Assembly: GCA_008015565.1 (NCBI GenBank)
Contig: SSFV01000020.1
Location: 1 to 41,449 of the forward strand
From: Nitrosomonas sp.
GTDB taxonomy: Bacteria > Pseudomonadota > Gammaproteobacteria > Burkholderiales > Nitrosomonadaceae
Length of the DNA: 41,449 nt
Direction: 5' to 3'
Shown: one piece after another, positions 19,336 to 30,099 of the stretch
Position numbering within the stretch: the stretch's first letter is position 1
How the letters are laid out: each line of letters begins with the position of its first letter
Position numbers and translations under genes: made by a program
The notes under the pieces: model-generated
Seen by the model: the letters and a program-made list of their open reading frames with translations, nothing else
Database searches by the model: none
What the model was told of the DNA's origin: nothing

Positions 19336-22080
19336 TTAATGGGCTTGTTCCCAGTTATCTCCTGATCCAATCTCAATTAATAGTGGTACGTCGAGTTTGA
19401 GAACATTTCCCATATAGCCAGGTAATGCTTCTCTTATTAAGGAAATTTCCTCTTTTGGCGCTTCAATAACCAGCTCATCATGAACTTGCATAATCAATTT
19501 ACTATGCAATTTTTCCTTATGCAGCCAATTGCTTACTGAGATCATCGCTAACTTGATTATATCCGCCGCAGTGCCTTGCATTGGAGCGTTAATCGCTGCT
19601 CGTTCAGCAGCTTGCCGGCGATTTCCGTTGTGGCCGTTGATTTCCGGCAACCATAGTCTACGCCCCAGTACGGTCTCGACATATCCCTGTTGCCTGGCTT
19701 TTTCTCGCGTTTGTTGCATATACTTTTCAACCCCTGGATAGCGGGCAAAATATCGTTCCATATAAGCACGTGCCGCGCTACGTTCGATTCCCAACTGAGC
19801 AGCCAAACCAAATTCAGACATGCCATAAATCAAACCGAAATTAATTACCTTTGCGTAGCGCCGCTGTTCGGAGTCAACCAAATTCAATGGAACTCCAAAA
19901 ACTTCCGCGGCCGTTGCCCGATGAATATCCTCTCCAGCTGCGAAAGCACTGAGCAATCCCGTATCTTGAGAAATATGCGCCATGATTCGCAATTCAATCT
20001 GCGAATAATCGGCTGAAATAATCTGATGACCAGGTGGTGCAATAAATGCTTCTCTAATTTTCCGGCCCTCAGTGGTGCGTACTGGAATATTCTGCAAATT
20101 GGGATCCGAGCTGGCTAGCCGTCCTGTCACGGCAACTGCTTGTGCATAATTGGTATGCACCCGGCCTGTATCTGGATTTATCATTTGCGGCAATTTATCC
20201 GTATAGGTCGACTTTAATTTTGCCATGCTGCGGTATTCAAGCAGCAATTTTGGCAACGGATAATCCAATGCAAGTTGCTGTAATACGTCTTCATCGGTGG
20301 AAGGAACACCCGAAGGCGTTTTTTTTATGACTGGTAATTTAAGCTGATGAAATAAAATTTCCTGGATCTGCTTAGGCGAATTTAAATTAAACGACCGTTC
20401 CGCAATTGTATGCGCTTGCTGTTCCAGCACCTGCAATTTTTGCCCCAGTTCATAACCTTGCTGATGCAGCAATTTTTGATCCAATAACACGCCGTTACGC
20501 TCCATCTCAAACAACACTTCGAGGATAGGCATTTCTATGCTTTGGTAAATATATTCCAAACGTGACTCATTATGAATGCGGGGATATAGCGTTTGATGCA
20601 GTTGCAAGGTTATGTCGGCATCTTCGCCTGCGTATTGTGTTGCAACATCAATTTCGACTTCGTCAAAACCAATACGCTTTGCGCCTTTTCCGGTAACATC
20701 CTCATAGCTGATTGTTTTGATATCCAAATGACGTAGTGCCAAACTATCCAGATTATGCAAGCGATGTGATTCGAGCACATAGGATTGCAGCATGGTGTCA
20801 TGCAGAATACCGTTTAAATTAATGCCGTAATTAGCAAATACATGCCTGTCGTACTTTAGGTTCTGCCCTATCTTAGACTTGTACGGATTTTCCAGCCAGG
20901 ATCGTAACTTTTCTAGTACCTGAGCAAGTGGCAATTGCCGGATCACCCCGGCATAACAATGTTGCAACGGAATATACGCAGCATGATGGCTTTCAATACA
21001 AAAGGAAATCCCGACCAGTTTTGCTTTCCTCGGATCCAAACTGGTGGTTTCGGTATCAATGGATACTAAATGCGCCCTATCCAAACGTACCAACCAGTCG
21101 CTGAGTTCACTTTCCATCAAAATGGTTTGATAGCTTCTCTGACGCGCAAGCGCAACACTCACGTTCCCATTACCGGCTGCAGCTATGTGCATATCATCTT
21201 CAGAAGTAACTGCTGAGGATTGGTGGATAGTCATTTGTTGACGTAATTCCCGCAGTGCTGCTTTCATATCCAGCCGTTCATAAAGCTGCACCAATTGCGG
21301 AAGATCCTGCGGTTGCGATGTAAGATCGGTGACATCTATTGGCAAATCCAAATCGCATTTAATTGCAATAAGCTGGCGTGCCGTATCGAACCAGTTAAGT
21401 GCTTTGCGTAAATTATCGCCAACAACACCTTTGATTTCATCGGCATGCGCGATGATATTAACCAATGAACCATATTGAGCCAGCCACTTTACTGCAGTCT
21501 TTGGCCCTACTTTTTCTACCCCGGGAACATTATCGGATGCATCACCTACCAGCATCAGATAATCCAGCATACGTGCTGGCGGCACACCGAATTTAGCCAG
21601 TACATTCGCCTCATCGAGCACTTCATTGCTCATGGTATTGACCAATGTAATATGAGAATTCACCAGTTGCGCAATGTCTTTGTCGCCGGTTGAAATAATA
21701 CAGCGCATATTGGCCGCTACTGCCCGCTTGGCTAATGTACCGATCACATCATCAGCCTCCACACCCTCAACAATCAGCATTGGCCATCCCATTGCGCGAA
21801 TACAAGCATATAAAGGCTCGATTTGAACGGCCAGATCGTGTGGCATTACTGGCCGATGAGCCTTATATTCAGGGAAAATTTCGTCACGAAAAGTTTTGCC
21901 TTTTGCATCAAACACGCACGCGCTATAATCGGCATCGTAATCTTTATGCAAGCGCTTCAGCATATTGAGCACACCGTGAATTGCTCCTGTCGGTTCATTG
22001 TTACGATTGCGTAAATCGGGCAGTGCATGAAAAGCACGATACAAATAGGATGAACCATCTACCAACAACAACGTTTTCAT
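19336..22080 (-). CDS. polA: DNA polymerase I
   Basis: A 914-residue PolA with all three domains. The 5'-3' exonuclease spans about 1-290 (LLLVDGSSYLYRAFHA, VEGVEADDVIGTLA). The 3'-5' exonuclease looks active, as it keeps the DxE of VSIDTETTSLD. The polymerase has motif A DYSQIELRIMAH, motif B around KVINFGLIYGMSEFG and motif C VHDE. It fills gaps and removes RNA primers. The frame is open 13 codons further up, but MKTLLLVDGSS with AGGAA nine bases upstream is the clear start. That ATG overlaps the possible start of the divergent LOG gene. Confidence 0.96.
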   Translation of the reverse strand: MKTLLLVDGSSYLYRAFHALPDLRNRNNEPTGAIHGVLNMLKRLHKDYDADYSACVFDAKGKTFRDEIFPEYKAHRPVMPHDLAVQIEPLYACIRAMGWPMLIVEGVEADDVIGTLAKRAVAANMRCIISTGDKDIAQLVNSHITLVNTMSNEVLDEANVLAKFGVPPARMLDYLMLVGDASDNVPGVEKVGPKTAVKWLAQYGSLVNIIAHADEIKGVVGDNLRKALNWFDTARQLIAIKCDLDLPIDVTDLTSQPQDLPQLVQLYERLDMKAALRELRQQMTIHQSSAVTSEDDMHIAAAGNGNVSVALARQRSYQTILMESELSDWLVRLDRAHLVSIDTETTSLDPRKAKLVGISFCIESHHAAYIPLQHCYAGVIRQLPLAQVLEKLRSWLENPYKSKIGQNLKYDRHVFANYGINLNGILHDTMLQSYVLESHRLHNLDSLALRHLDIKTISYEDVTGKGAKRIGFDEVEIDVATQYAGEDADITLQLHQTLYPRIHNESRLEYIYQSIEMPILEVLFEMERNGVLLDQKLLHQQGYELGQKLQVLEQQAHTIAERSFNLNSPKQIQEILFHQLKLPVIKKTPSGVPSTDEDVLQQLALDYPLPKLLLEYRSMAKLKSTYTDKLPQMINPDTGRVHTNYAQAVAVTGRLASSDPNLQNIPVRTTEGRKIREAFIAPPGHQIISADYSQIELRIMAHISQDTGLLSAFAAGEDIHRATAAEVFGVPLNLVDSEQRRYAKVINFGLIYGMSEFGLAAQLGIERSAARAYMERYFARYPGVEKYMQQTREKARQQGYVETVLGRRLWLPEINGHNGNRRQAAERAAINAPMQGTAADIIKLAMISVSNWLHKEKLHSKLIMQVHDELVIEAPKEEISLIREALPGYMGNVLKLDVPLLIEIGSGDNWEQAH

Positions 22081-22813
22081 GAATAAAATTCCTATGAACC
22101 AGCAAGATAAACCAGCCACTCACTTAGCGATCGATAAACCCTGGTCAGCAAAAGAATCATGGCGCTTATTCGGAATTATGGCAGAATTTGTCGAGGGAAC
22201 GGAACGTCTTGATGCCATCCAGCCTGCTGTCAGTATTTTTGGCAGTGCACGGACTCAGCCTGATAGTCCGCACTATAAGCTGGCCGAGCAAATTGCCAAG
22301 CAGCTTTCTGACGCGGGTTTTGCCGTTATTTCTGGCGGTGGTCCGGGTATTATGGAAGCTGCCAACAAAGGCGCTTATTTTGGCAAATCCCCTAGCATCG
22401 GCTTAAACATTCAGCTGCCCCATGAACAACACCGTAATGCCTATCAAGATATCAGTCAGACTTTCAGGCATTTTTTTGCCCGAAAATATATGTTTGTCAA
22501 ATTCGCCACCGCTTATGTCGTGCTGCCAGGCGGTTTTGGAACTGTAGATGAACTGATGGAAGCCTTGACATTGGTTCAAACTGGTAAAACACGAAAAATG
22601 CCGATCATCCTGGTTTACTCTGAGTTTTGGCAAGGTTTATTGGATTGGTTCCAACGTATACTCATTTCTGAGGGTTTCATTTCAACCGAGGACATGGATC
22701 TCATTCAAGTCATTGATGAACCCAAAAAAGTTGTCGATGCAATTTTTCAATATTATGAAACCAGCGGATTCGAACTTACTGCTGCTGAGAGAGAAGTTCA
22801 GCTTAATCTGTAG
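22079..22813 (+). CDS. LOG family protein (TIGR00730, nucleotide 5'-monophosphate phosphoribohydrolase type)
   Basis: A 244-residue Rossmann-fold protein with the two LOG motifs, SGGGPGIMEAANKGAY and PGGFGTVDE. LOG enzymes cleave the base from nucleoside 5'-monophosphates, releasing ribose 5-phosphate; plant and some bacterial members make active cytokinins, and E. coli PpnN acts on purine nucleotides. The substrate here is unknown. If the first ATG is used it shares CATG with the polA start; a second ATG at 22094 would avoid most of the overlap, and neither has a good ribosome site. Confidence 0.85.
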   Translation: MNKIPMNQQDKPATHLAIDKPWSAKESWRLFGIMAEFVEGTERLDAIQPAVSIFGSARTQPDSPHYKLAEQIAKQLSDAGFAVISGGGPGIMEAANKGAYFGKSPSIGLNIQLPHEQHRNAYQDISQTFRHFFARKYMFVKFATAYVVLPGGFGTVDELMEALTLVQTGKTRKMPIILVYSEFWQGLLDWFQRILISEGFISTEDMDLIQVIDEPKKVVDAIFQYYETSGFELTAAEREVQLNL

Positions 22814-22943
22814 GAAAGCTATGCATATGTCCGCAGCATAAACTGCTAACCGCCCACGGAACCGCTGCCATTCAGAGATTCCCAAACTGTCATCAACCAT
22901 TTTAAGTAGAATACGGAATAATCCTGACTTTGCGGGAATCATT

Positions 22944-23333
22944 ATGTACCGATTCATTTTTATCATGCTGTTAAGTTCTGCAATTCCTGTCATGGCGCAG
23001 TCCGAGCAACCCCATCAGCCAAAGAAACCATCACAACCCGGCAACCGGGCTCCGTTGCCTGTGATATCTGGATTGCCGCCCGCTCATGCTGATGAACCAC
23101 AACCACCCGATATTCAAATGGATCCTGAACTGGAGACACAAGTCACCATTATAAAGCGCGGCGAAGATACTATCGAAGAACATCGTGTAAACGGTGAGCT
23201 TTTGATGATCAAAGTAATTCCTCGTATTGGACCGCCCTATTACCTTAAGAGAAATACCGTTAAAGAACAATATACACATCCCGAGGCCGGGATTGATGTC
23301 AGTCCGCCGATGTGGCAATTATTCAGGTTTTAA
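22944..23333 (+). CDS. DUF2782 periplasmic protein
   Basis: A 129-residue protein with a signal peptide (residues 1-18, ending VMAQ), a Pro-rich linker (20-55) and a C-terminal DUF2782 domain, with TQVTIIKRGEDTIEEHRVNG, LLMIKVIP and GPPYYL. The function of the family is unknown. It commonly lies between polA and thrB in betaproteobacteria, as here. GGGAA sits before the ATG. Confidence 0.8.
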   Translation: MYRFIFIMLLSSAIPVMAQSEQPHQPKKPSQPGNRAPLPVISGLPPAHADEPQPPDIQMDPELETQVTIIKRGEDTIEEHRVNGELLMIKVIPRIGPPYYLKRNTVKEQYTHPEAGIDVSPPMWQLFRF

Positions 23334-23410
23334 TTTTCATAACTAACACATCATTACTTTAATTGAGATTGCTGCGTTAATACATTTTTGCTTTTTAATT
23401 CTGTTGATTC

Positions 23411-24361
23411 ATGTCTGTTTTCACCCCTGTTACCGATAGCCAGCTAACAATATGGTTAGAAAATTATGCGCTTGGTCAATTGATCAATCTGCAAGGTATT
23501 TCTTCAGGTATCGAAAATACCAATTACTTTGTTACCACCAAGCATGGTAAATTTGTACTGACACTATTTGAAAAGCTTACCCATGACGAATTACCCTACT
23601 ACCTGAATCTGATGACGCATTTATCCCAGCATGATATTCCGTGTCCGGCACCGATCCCCAGAAATGATCATAAACTGTTCGGCACATTAAACGGCAAACC
23701 GGCCACCATTGTGACTTGCCTGCCAGGGCAATCAGTCATGCAACCCACCGTGCAGCAGTGCGCGGAAGTAGGTAAGATGTTAGCCAAAATGCACCGTGCG
23801 GGCAGCTCATATCACGATAGTATGGAAAACCCGCGTGGACTGAGGTGGTGGCAAGAAAGAGCGCCTGAACTCATGCCTTTTTTGACCGCCGATGAAAAAA
23901 CACTCCTTGACAACGAATTGAATTACCAGGCTTCTCTGCATTCATCTGCACTTCCTGCCGGAGTTATTCACGCTGATTTGTTTGGCGATAATATTCTGTT
24001 CACAGAAAATAAAATTGGTGGCGTCATCGATTTTTATTTCGCTTGCAATGATATCTTTTTATACGATCTGGCCATTACGGTTAACGACTGGTGTATGACG
24101 GAAGAAAGAACTTTAGATCAAACATGCACACGTTCACTGCTTCAGTCTTACCATCGTTTTCGCCCGCTTTCTTCAATCGAACATATCGCTTGGCCAGCTA
24201 TGCTACGAGCGGGTGCCTTACGTTTCTGGATTTCCCGTTTATATGATTATCATTTACCTCGCCCAGGAGAATTGACGCATGCAAAAGATCCTGCGCACTT
24301 TAAACAAATCTTGAAAAATCACATTTCAAATTTAGCCAGCATAAACAATCTCTGGATCTAA
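23411..24361 (+). CDS. thrB: Homoserine kinase (aminoglycoside-kinase fold)
   Basis: A 316-residue kinase of the ThrB type found in pseudomonads and betaproteobacteria, which has the APH fold and not the GHMP fold of E. coli ThrB. Motifs are the N-terminal [11 protein letters not shown], the catalytic loop [13 protein letters not shown] and the metal-binding [17 protein letters not shown]. It phosphorylates homoserine on the way to threonine. It sits after DUF2782, as in related genomes. The start at 23411 gives the usual length. Confidence 0.9.
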   Translation: MSVFTPVTDSQLTIWLENYALGQLINLQGISSGIENTNYFVTTKHGKFVLTLFEKLTHDELPYYLNLMTHLSQHDIPCPAPIPRNDHKLFGTLNGKPATIVTCLPGQSVMQPTVQQCAEVGKMLAKMHRAGSSYHDSMENPRGLRWWQERAPELMPFLTADEKTLLDNELNYQASLHSSALPAGVIHADLFGDNILFTENKIGGVIDFYFACNDIFLYDLAITVNDWCMTEERTLDQTCTRSLLQSYHRFRPLSSIEHIAWPAMLRAGALRFWISRLYDYHLPRPGELTHAKDPAHFKQILKNHISNLASINNLWI

Positions 24362-24402
24362 ACGTTGAAATTCGTCATATCGTCTTAACTGGAGGATTAA
24401 TA

Positions 24403-25380
24403 ATGGAAATTCATCAAGTCCACGCCAAACAAGGTTTGCAATGGATACTGAGCGGCTTTTATTTGTTTCGAAAAGCGCCATTAGCCTGGGTTATGGTTTG
24501 CTTTACATTAATACTCATTGCCATGACCATCTCCCTCATACCGCTACTTGGAAAGTTTATTTTTACTCTCATATCGTCAGTATTCCTGGCTGGCATTATG
24601 ATAGGCTGCAAGGATCTGGAACAAGGCAAACAACTTGAAATTATCCATTTGTTTGCTGCCTTTAAAACCAATGCTGCGCCATTGATTACTATCGGCGGTA
24701 TTTATCTGATTGGACAAATTTTAATCATTGGCTTAGTGATGTTGATCGGTGGATCACAAATGACTGATATGCTGTTATATGGCAAAAGAGTCGATGAAAG
24801 CGAATTGATGGGTGTAATGAGTAATTTTTTGACAGCATCGCTCATTGTGCTAGCTCTTTCCATACCATTGATGATGGCTTCCTGGTTTTCTCCCTTGTTG
24901 GTGATATTTCATAATATTCCACCCATCGTTGCAATGCAGAGAAGTTTCTTTGCATGCTTAAGAAACTTCATTCCCTTTCAAATATATGGCATTACACTGA
25001 TTATATTGACCATTCTTTGTGTGATGCCATATGGTGTTGGATTAGTTATTCTGATTCCTACCATTTTTGCATCTATTTATGTCAGCTATAAAGACATTTT
25101 TCTGGCTGAACCACTGCGCTTCAAAAATAACGAATCCGAACCCGATTATCAAATGGCCAACTGGAAGAATGATGATAACCGGTCTGCGCCACATGACAAT
25201 GAAACAACGCAGGAAGCTGCAACCGCAGAAAATAAGTCAAGAAATTCCAGTAATACCGTTCAATGCGCGCAATGCAAGATCTTTGTAGCAGCCACTGAGG
25301 CGATTGAAGAAAAAGGACATTTCTTTTGCAGCGAGGAGCATCGCCAGCAATATCAAATCAGCGATCAATCCGGAAAGTAA
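24403..25380 (+). CDS. BPSS1780-type membrane protein with a C-terminal PP0621-like Cys/His motif
   Basis: A 325-residue protein. Residues 1-235 contain five to six hydrophobic helices and match the BPSS1780 membrane family, of unknown function (GLQWILSGFYLFRKAPLAW at the start, YVSYKDIF at its end). A polar linker follows. Residues about 287-315 form a separate small motif, CAQCKIFVAATEAIEEKGHF then FCSEEH, like the zinc-ribbon part of PP0621-type proteins. In relatives these are usually two genes, so this looks like a fusion. GGAGG lies upstream of the ATG. Confidence 0.72.
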   Translation: MEIHQVHAKQGLQWILSGFYLFRKAPLAWVMVCFTLILIAMTISLIPLLGKFIFTLISSVFLAGIMIGCKDLEQGKQLEIIHLFAAFKTNAAPLITIGGIYLIGQILIIGLVMLIGGSQMTDMLLYGKRVDESELMGVMSNFLTASLIVLALSIPLMMASWFSPLLVIFHNIPPIVAMQRSFFACLRNFIPFQIYGITLIILTILCVMPYGVGLVILIPTIFASIYVSYKDIFLAEPLRFKNNESEPDYQMANWKNDDNRSAPHDNETTQEAATAENKSRNSSNTVQCAQCKIFVAATEAIEEKGHFFCSEEHRQQYQISDQSGK

Positions 25381-25536
25381 GCTATAACCCAATGTGCCGG
25401 TAAAGTGTAAAAGAAGTATCAATGCCAACGCTGCAAAAAACTGTGCTAATAATTCAACATGATTGCTTTCCTGGTCCACACTGATAATTGCAAACTGTCA
25501 GGAAATACAACATTCCTAGCTGTTTTCCCTGGTACA

Positions 25537-27582
25537 TTACGGAATAAGCTTTAACTCTTCGAGCCATACCCGTGCTTCCGAATCGGCCGGTGCCCGCCAA
25601 TCGCCACGTGGCGATAACGATCCGCCTGATCCCACTTTTGGAGCGTTCGGAATACATGAGCGTTTGAATTGACTGATCTGAAAAAAACGAAAAAGGAAGA
25701 CACCAAGCCAGTGTTTGATTCCTGCTAGATCGTATTCATGTTGTAAATGTTCAGCAGCACCATCCGCCGGCCAGCTGCCTTGCATCCGGTTGCCCCAGGC
25801 ATGCAACGCAAGAAATGCAATTTTTCCCGGACGAAAGCCAAAACGGGTTACATAATAAAGATTAAAATCTTGCAACTCATAAGGCCCAATAATTTGTTGC
25901 GTGCTTTGCAGCGATTCGTCAGAAAATTGAACGGGAATAAGTTCGGGTGAAATTTCTGTAGTCAAAATCGATGCCAAGGCGTCGCTTGTCTCATCATTAA
26001 ATTGCCGTGCTTGAATAACCCAGCGCACGAGATACTGTACCAGCGTCTTGGGAACGGAGGCATTAACATGATAATGAGCCATATGATCGCCGACGCCATA
26101 TGTGCACCATCCGAGCGCCAACTCGCTAAGATCCGAAGTTCCCAACACTAATGCATTGTGATAATTGGCCAAACGAAACAAGTGAGAGGCACGTTCTCCC
26201 GCCTGCACATTCTCAAAGGTAACATCGTATATCTGTTCTCCATTAACAAATGGATGATCGATATCTTTTAGCATCTGCAACGACGATGGGCGGATATCTA
26301 TTTCTTGAATCGAAACACCGAGTGCATTCATCAGTTTCAACGCGTTGGATTTTGTCGCTTCACTGGTAGCAAATCCCGGCATTGTATACGCGAGAATATT
26401 GGCACGCGGGAGATTCAGGCGGTCCATTGTCTGTGCAGCCACGATCAGTGCATGGGCAGAATCCAATCCACCTGAAACCCCGATTACAACCCGCTGGGTT
26501 TGTGTAAACGTCAGGCGTTTCATCAAGCCATGCACTTGTATTTGGTATGCCTCGTAACAGTGTTCATCGCGCGTAAGTGAATCGCCGGGAACAAACGGAA
26601 ATCGCTCAACATGGCGCAACAAAGGAATGCGTTCATCTGGAACCCGGAATTCAAATTCGACCGGACGAATTGCCCGCACAAGCTCGATGTGCGTTTGAAC
26701 ACAATCGTTAAAGCTAGTCATGCGCATACGATCTTGTATAAGCCGTCCGATATCGATATCCGCAGTGATCATTTGCTCCCGGTCAGAAAATCGCAAGGAT
26801 TCTTCCAGTAATTGATTATTCTCATAGATTAAAGCATGGCCGTCCCAGGCTAAATCAGTGGTTGATTCACCGGCGCCGGCTGCCGCATAGAGATAAGCTG
26901 CAATGCATTTGCTTGATTGTAAAGCACAAAGGCTGCGACGGTATTCGACTTTGCCAATAGTTATATTACTTGCCGACAAATTGGTAAGAATAACCGCTCC
27001 CGCCAGAGCTGCATTGGTACTGGGTGGAATGGGTGTCCACAAATCCTCGCAAATCTCGATATGGAAAGAAAAATTAGCGACATTCACCGCACTGAAAATG
27101 AGATTGTTGCCAAATGGAACAGTGTAGCCGAGAAACCTGACTTCCTGTGCTATGACGGCATGAGCGGATGTAAATTGCCGCTTCTCGTAAAATTCCCGGT
27201 AATTCGGCAAATAAGTTTTTGGTACGATACCAAGAATAGAACCGCGATAAATAGCTATTGCGCAATTGAAGAGCTTGCCTTCAAAGCGTAACGGAGCGCC
27301 AACAAGCAGGATGGGCGTCAATTCGTGGCTAGCATCAACGATACGAGCGATCGCAGCAACCACGGCATCAAGCAAAACTTGCTGATGGAAAAGATCGTCG
27401 GCAGTGTAGGCTGAGATTCCCAGTTCCGGGAAAAGCGCAATTGCGGCATTGCTTTCTGAAGCTCGAAGTGCAAGCTGAAGGGTATGTTCAGCATTAAAGA
27501 CTGGATCAGCAACCTTGAGGGCGGGAATGCACACCGACACCCGCACAAAGTCATGCGAATAAATGGAATAAAAATTTTTCAC
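25537..27582 (-). CDS. nadE: Glutamine-dependent NAD+ synthetase
   Basis: A 681-residue two-domain enzyme of the long type, as in Mycobacterium (679 residues). The N-terminal nitrilase-type glutaminase has its Glu in LFPELGIS, Lys in [18 protein letters not shown] and nucleophile Cys in [13 protein letters not shown]. The C-terminal synthetase has the P-loop [10 protein letters not shown]. It uses glutamine-derived ammonia to convert deamido-NAD to NAD. The start is GTG at 27582, since the family begins with the same NFYSIY-HDFVRV sequence and no upstream ATG fits. The 156 bases between its stop and the convergent BPSS1780-type gene hold no clear terminator. Confidence 0.93.
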   Translation of the reverse strand: MKNFYSIYSHDFVRVSVCIPALKVADPVFNAEHTLQLALRASESNAAIALFPELGISAYTADDLFHQQVLLDAVVAAIARIVDASHELTPILLVGAPLRFEGKLFNCAIAIYRGSILGIVPKTYLPNYREFYEKRQFTSAHAVIAQEVRFLGYTVPFGNNLIFSAVNVANFSFHIEICEDLWTPIPPSTNAALAGAVILTNLSASNITIGKVEYRRSLCALQSSKCIAAYLYAAAGAGESTTDLAWDGHALIYENNQLLEESLRFSDREQMITADIDIGRLIQDRMRMTSFNDCVQTHIELVRAIRPVEFEFRVPDERIPLLRHVERFPFVPGDSLTRDEHCYEAYQIQVHGLMKRLTFTQTQRVVIGVSGGLDSAHALIVAAQTMDRLNLPRANILAYTMPGFATSEATKSNALKLMNALGVSIQEIDIRPSSLQMLKDIDHPFVNGEQIYDVTFENVQAGERASHLFRLANYHNALVLGTSDLSELALGWCTYGVGDHMAHYHVNASVPKTLVQYLVRWVIQARQFNDETSDALASILTTEISPELIPVQFSDESLQSTQQIIGPYELQDFNLYYVTRFGFRPGKIAFLALHAWGNRMQGSWPADGAAEHLQHEYDLAGIKHWLGVFLFRFFQISQFKRSCIPNAPKVGSGGSLSPRGDWRAPADSEARVWLEELKLIP

Positions 27583-27751
27583 AAGCTTCTCGAACGACTT
27601 ACCTTTTTGTGTCTGTAATCTGCAAATAATCTTGATAGTCTCAAGAAGGATAGTAAACCGATCCGGCGTGATTTACCAGTTAGAAGCTAGTGTGTGATCC
27701 ACACTTGTTTGTAGAAAACAAAAAGAAATACAGTGGGAAATGAAATACATA

Positions 27752-29953
27752 CTAAACCGCGGTTAATTTTGCGTAATCAAGCGATAACCACTTAGTTCCA
27801 CTCTGATCAAAATTGACCTGTACACGCGCATCGCTGCCGCTGCCTTCACAATTAACAATAACGCCCGCGCCAAATTTCGCATGCAAGACATTTTGTCCGA
27901 TCCGCCATTTATCCAAATAAGTTTTTGGCAAGCTAGAAGGTGAAATCCTTGTAACACCTACAGAGGTTTGATTGCTGGAATCCGAATAATAGCGCTCCAA
28001 ATTCTTATGTGGTGCTGGCTGGAGCCATTTCAGGCAGCTTTGTGGAATTTCATCGAGAAAACGCGATGCGATGTGATAGCGAGTTTGGCCATGCAGCATG
28101 CGGCTTTGCGCAAAACTCAGATATAACCGGCGGCGTGCACGCGTCATAGCCACGTACATCAAACGTCTTTCTTCCGCAATGCCATTCACTTCATTTAAAC
28201 TGTTATCGTGCGGAAACAATCCTTCTTCCAGGCCACTTAGAAAAACACTATGGAATTCCAATCCTTTCGCAGCATGCACAGTCATTAATTGCAAAGCATC
28301 CTGACCATTGCCTGCCTGATGTTCTCCCGCTTCAAGCGAAGCATGTGCCAGAAATTCAGTCAAATTGTTACCCTCGCTTTCATGCAAAAAAGTAGTGGCT
28401 GCATTGATGAGTTCATTGAGATTTTCCTGCCTTTCTACTCCCTCGCGTTCCTTCGCATAGTGAGCGAGTAATCCGCTATGCTTGAGCATACTCTCTACGA
28501 TCGCCGGTAAAGGTAAAGCATCACAATCTTCACGCATCGAAATAACCAGATGCACAAATTTGACAAGTCCTTTTAACGATTCCGTGGATTTTTGTTTCAC
28601 TGTTATCTCGCCACCGCACTTTTGTAGCGCTGCAGCCCACAAACTTCCACCTTGCGTCTTGGCATCATCCTGCAGCTGCTCAACGCTTCTGGCCCCAATA
28701 CCGCGCGCCGGAAAATTGATAATGCGTAATAGCGCGCTGTCATCTTCAGGATTGGCAATCAAACGCAAATAAGCCAGTGCATGCTTAATTTCCTGACGAT
28801 CGAAGAAACGCATACCCCCATAAACACGATATGGCAGTGCTGCATTGAATAGACTATGCTCGAGAATCCTTGATTGGGCATTGGAGCGATAGAGTATGGC
28901 AATCTCGGATAATGCGATTCCCTCAGCATGCAGGGCCCTAATTTCATCAACAATGAATGCGGCTTCATCGAAATCATTTGGCGCATTATAAACACGCAAA
29001 GGTTCGCCTTTCCCTTCTGCAGTCCAGAGATTCTTTCCCAGACGATCGCTATTATTTTCTATCAAGGCATTGGCAGCATCAAGAATATTGCCATGCGAGC
29101 GGTAATTTTGCTCCAGTTTGATGATCTTCGAGACACCGAAATCGCGCTCAAAATCTTTCATGTTGTCAACATTTGCGCCGCGAAACGCGTAAATACTCTG
29201 ATCATCATCGCCAACGATAAATACCGCCGCAGCATCGTTATTACCCGTCCCCGCCAACAATTTCAGCCATTGATACTGCAACTGATTGGTGTCCTGAAAT
29301 TCATCCACCAAAATATAGCGAAAACGCTCGCGATAATGCCGGCACAAAACTTCATTGCGGTTTAACAATTCGTAACTGCGTAATAATAATTCGGCAAAAT
29401 CTACTGCGCCTTCCTTAAAGCACCGCTGTTCATAGGCTTGGTAAAACTCGAGCATACGCCGCGAAAAAGCATCTTCTGCCGTAACATACGCGGCGCGTAG
29501 CCCGGCTTCCTTAGCATCATTGATAAACCATTGTACCTGGCGGGGCGGGAATTTCTTTTCATCGGCGGACATGTCTTTCAAAATGTGTTTAATTACCGCC
29601 AATTGATCTGCAGAATCGAGAATCTGGAAAGCTTGCGGCAAGCCTGCATCCTGATAATGTGTCCGTAGCATGCGATGACATAAACCATGAAATGTGCCTA
29701 TCCACATACCGCGGGGATTAACTGGCAGAATTGCAGTAATTCTCGCCAGCATCTCCTTTGCTGCTTTATTGGTGAAAGTTACGGCGAGAATGCCACTTGG
29801 GCTAGCTTGCCCCGATTGAATCAAATAAGCGATACGCGTCGTTAATACACGTGTTTTGCCACTACCGGCACCAGCGAGAACCAATGCTGATTGGTGCGGC
29901 AGTGTAATCGCTTCCAGTTGCTGCGGATTGAGATCGGATAATAATAACGCCAT
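27752..29953 (-). CDS. uvrD: DNA helicase II (UvrD type)
   Basis: A 733-residue superfamily 1A helicase with Walker A AGAGSGKTR, motif Ia VTFTNKAAKEM, Walker B VDEFQDTNQLQYQ, motif III GDDDQSIYAFRGA, motif IV QNYRSHGNIL, TVHAAKGLEF and the VAMTRARRRLYLSFA motif VI. The C-terminal Tudor-like tail (FGAGVIVNCEGSG) marks it as UvrD rather than Rep. It unwinds DNA in nucleotide excision repair and mismatch repair. It lies 169 bases after nadE on the minus strand in gene order prkB-uvrD-nadE. Confidence 0.92.
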   Translation of the reverse strand: MALLLSDLNPQQLEAITLPHQSALVLAGAGSGKTRVLTTRIAYLIQSGQASPSGILAVTFTNKAAKEMLARITAILPVNPRGMWIGTFHGLCHRMLRTHYQDAGLPQAFQILDSADQLAVIKHILKDMSADEKKFPPRQVQWFINDAKEAGLRAAYVTAEDAFSRRMLEFYQAYEQRCFKEGAVDFAELLLRSYELLNRNEVLCRHYRERFRYILVDEFQDTNQLQYQWLKLLAGTGNNDAAAVFIVGDDDQSIYAFRGANVDNMKDFERDFGVSKIIKLEQNYRSHGNILDAANALIENNSDRLGKNLWTAEGKGEPLRVYNAPNDFDEAAFIVDEIRALHAEGIALSEIAILYRSNAQSRILEHSLFNAALPYRVYGGMRFFDRQEIKHALAYLRLIANPEDDSALLRIINFPARGIGARSVEQLQDDAKTQGGSLWAAALQKCGGEITVKQKSTESLKGLVKFVHLVISMREDCDALPLPAIVESMLKHSGLLAHYAKEREGVERQENLNELINAATTFLHESEGNNLTEFLAHASLEAGEHQAGNGQDALQLMTVHAAKGLEFHSVFLSGLEEGLFPHDNSLNEVNGIAEERRLMYVAMTRARRRLYLSFAQSRMLHGQTRYHIASRFLDEIPQSCLKWLQPAPHKNLERYYSDSSNQTSVGVTRISPSSLPKTYLDKWRIGQNVLHAKFGAGVIVNCEGSGSDARVQVNFDQSGTKWLSLDYAKLTAV

Positions 29954-30099
29954 GCAAGTTATCCGATTTATGCGGCCTTAATTATGCCGCAGCAACAGAA
30001 CGTTTGGTCAATAGATTCAAAAATTCTCATTAACTCAGAATCTTATGTATAACTCATAACTTGTCATTGTGATTTAAGCACCAGCAATAAATTAAGCCG

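Noticed and set aside
25237-25479. 80-residue hydrophobic frame on the minus strand
   Set aside because: More than half of it is antisense to the end of the BPSS1780-type gene, it has no clear ribosome site, and the hydrophobicity is explained by reverse reading of the Cys/His-coding segment.
29969-29995. TGCGGC/GCCGCA hairpin upstream of uvrD as a terminator
   Set aside because: The stem is only 6 bp and no T-run follows on either strand.
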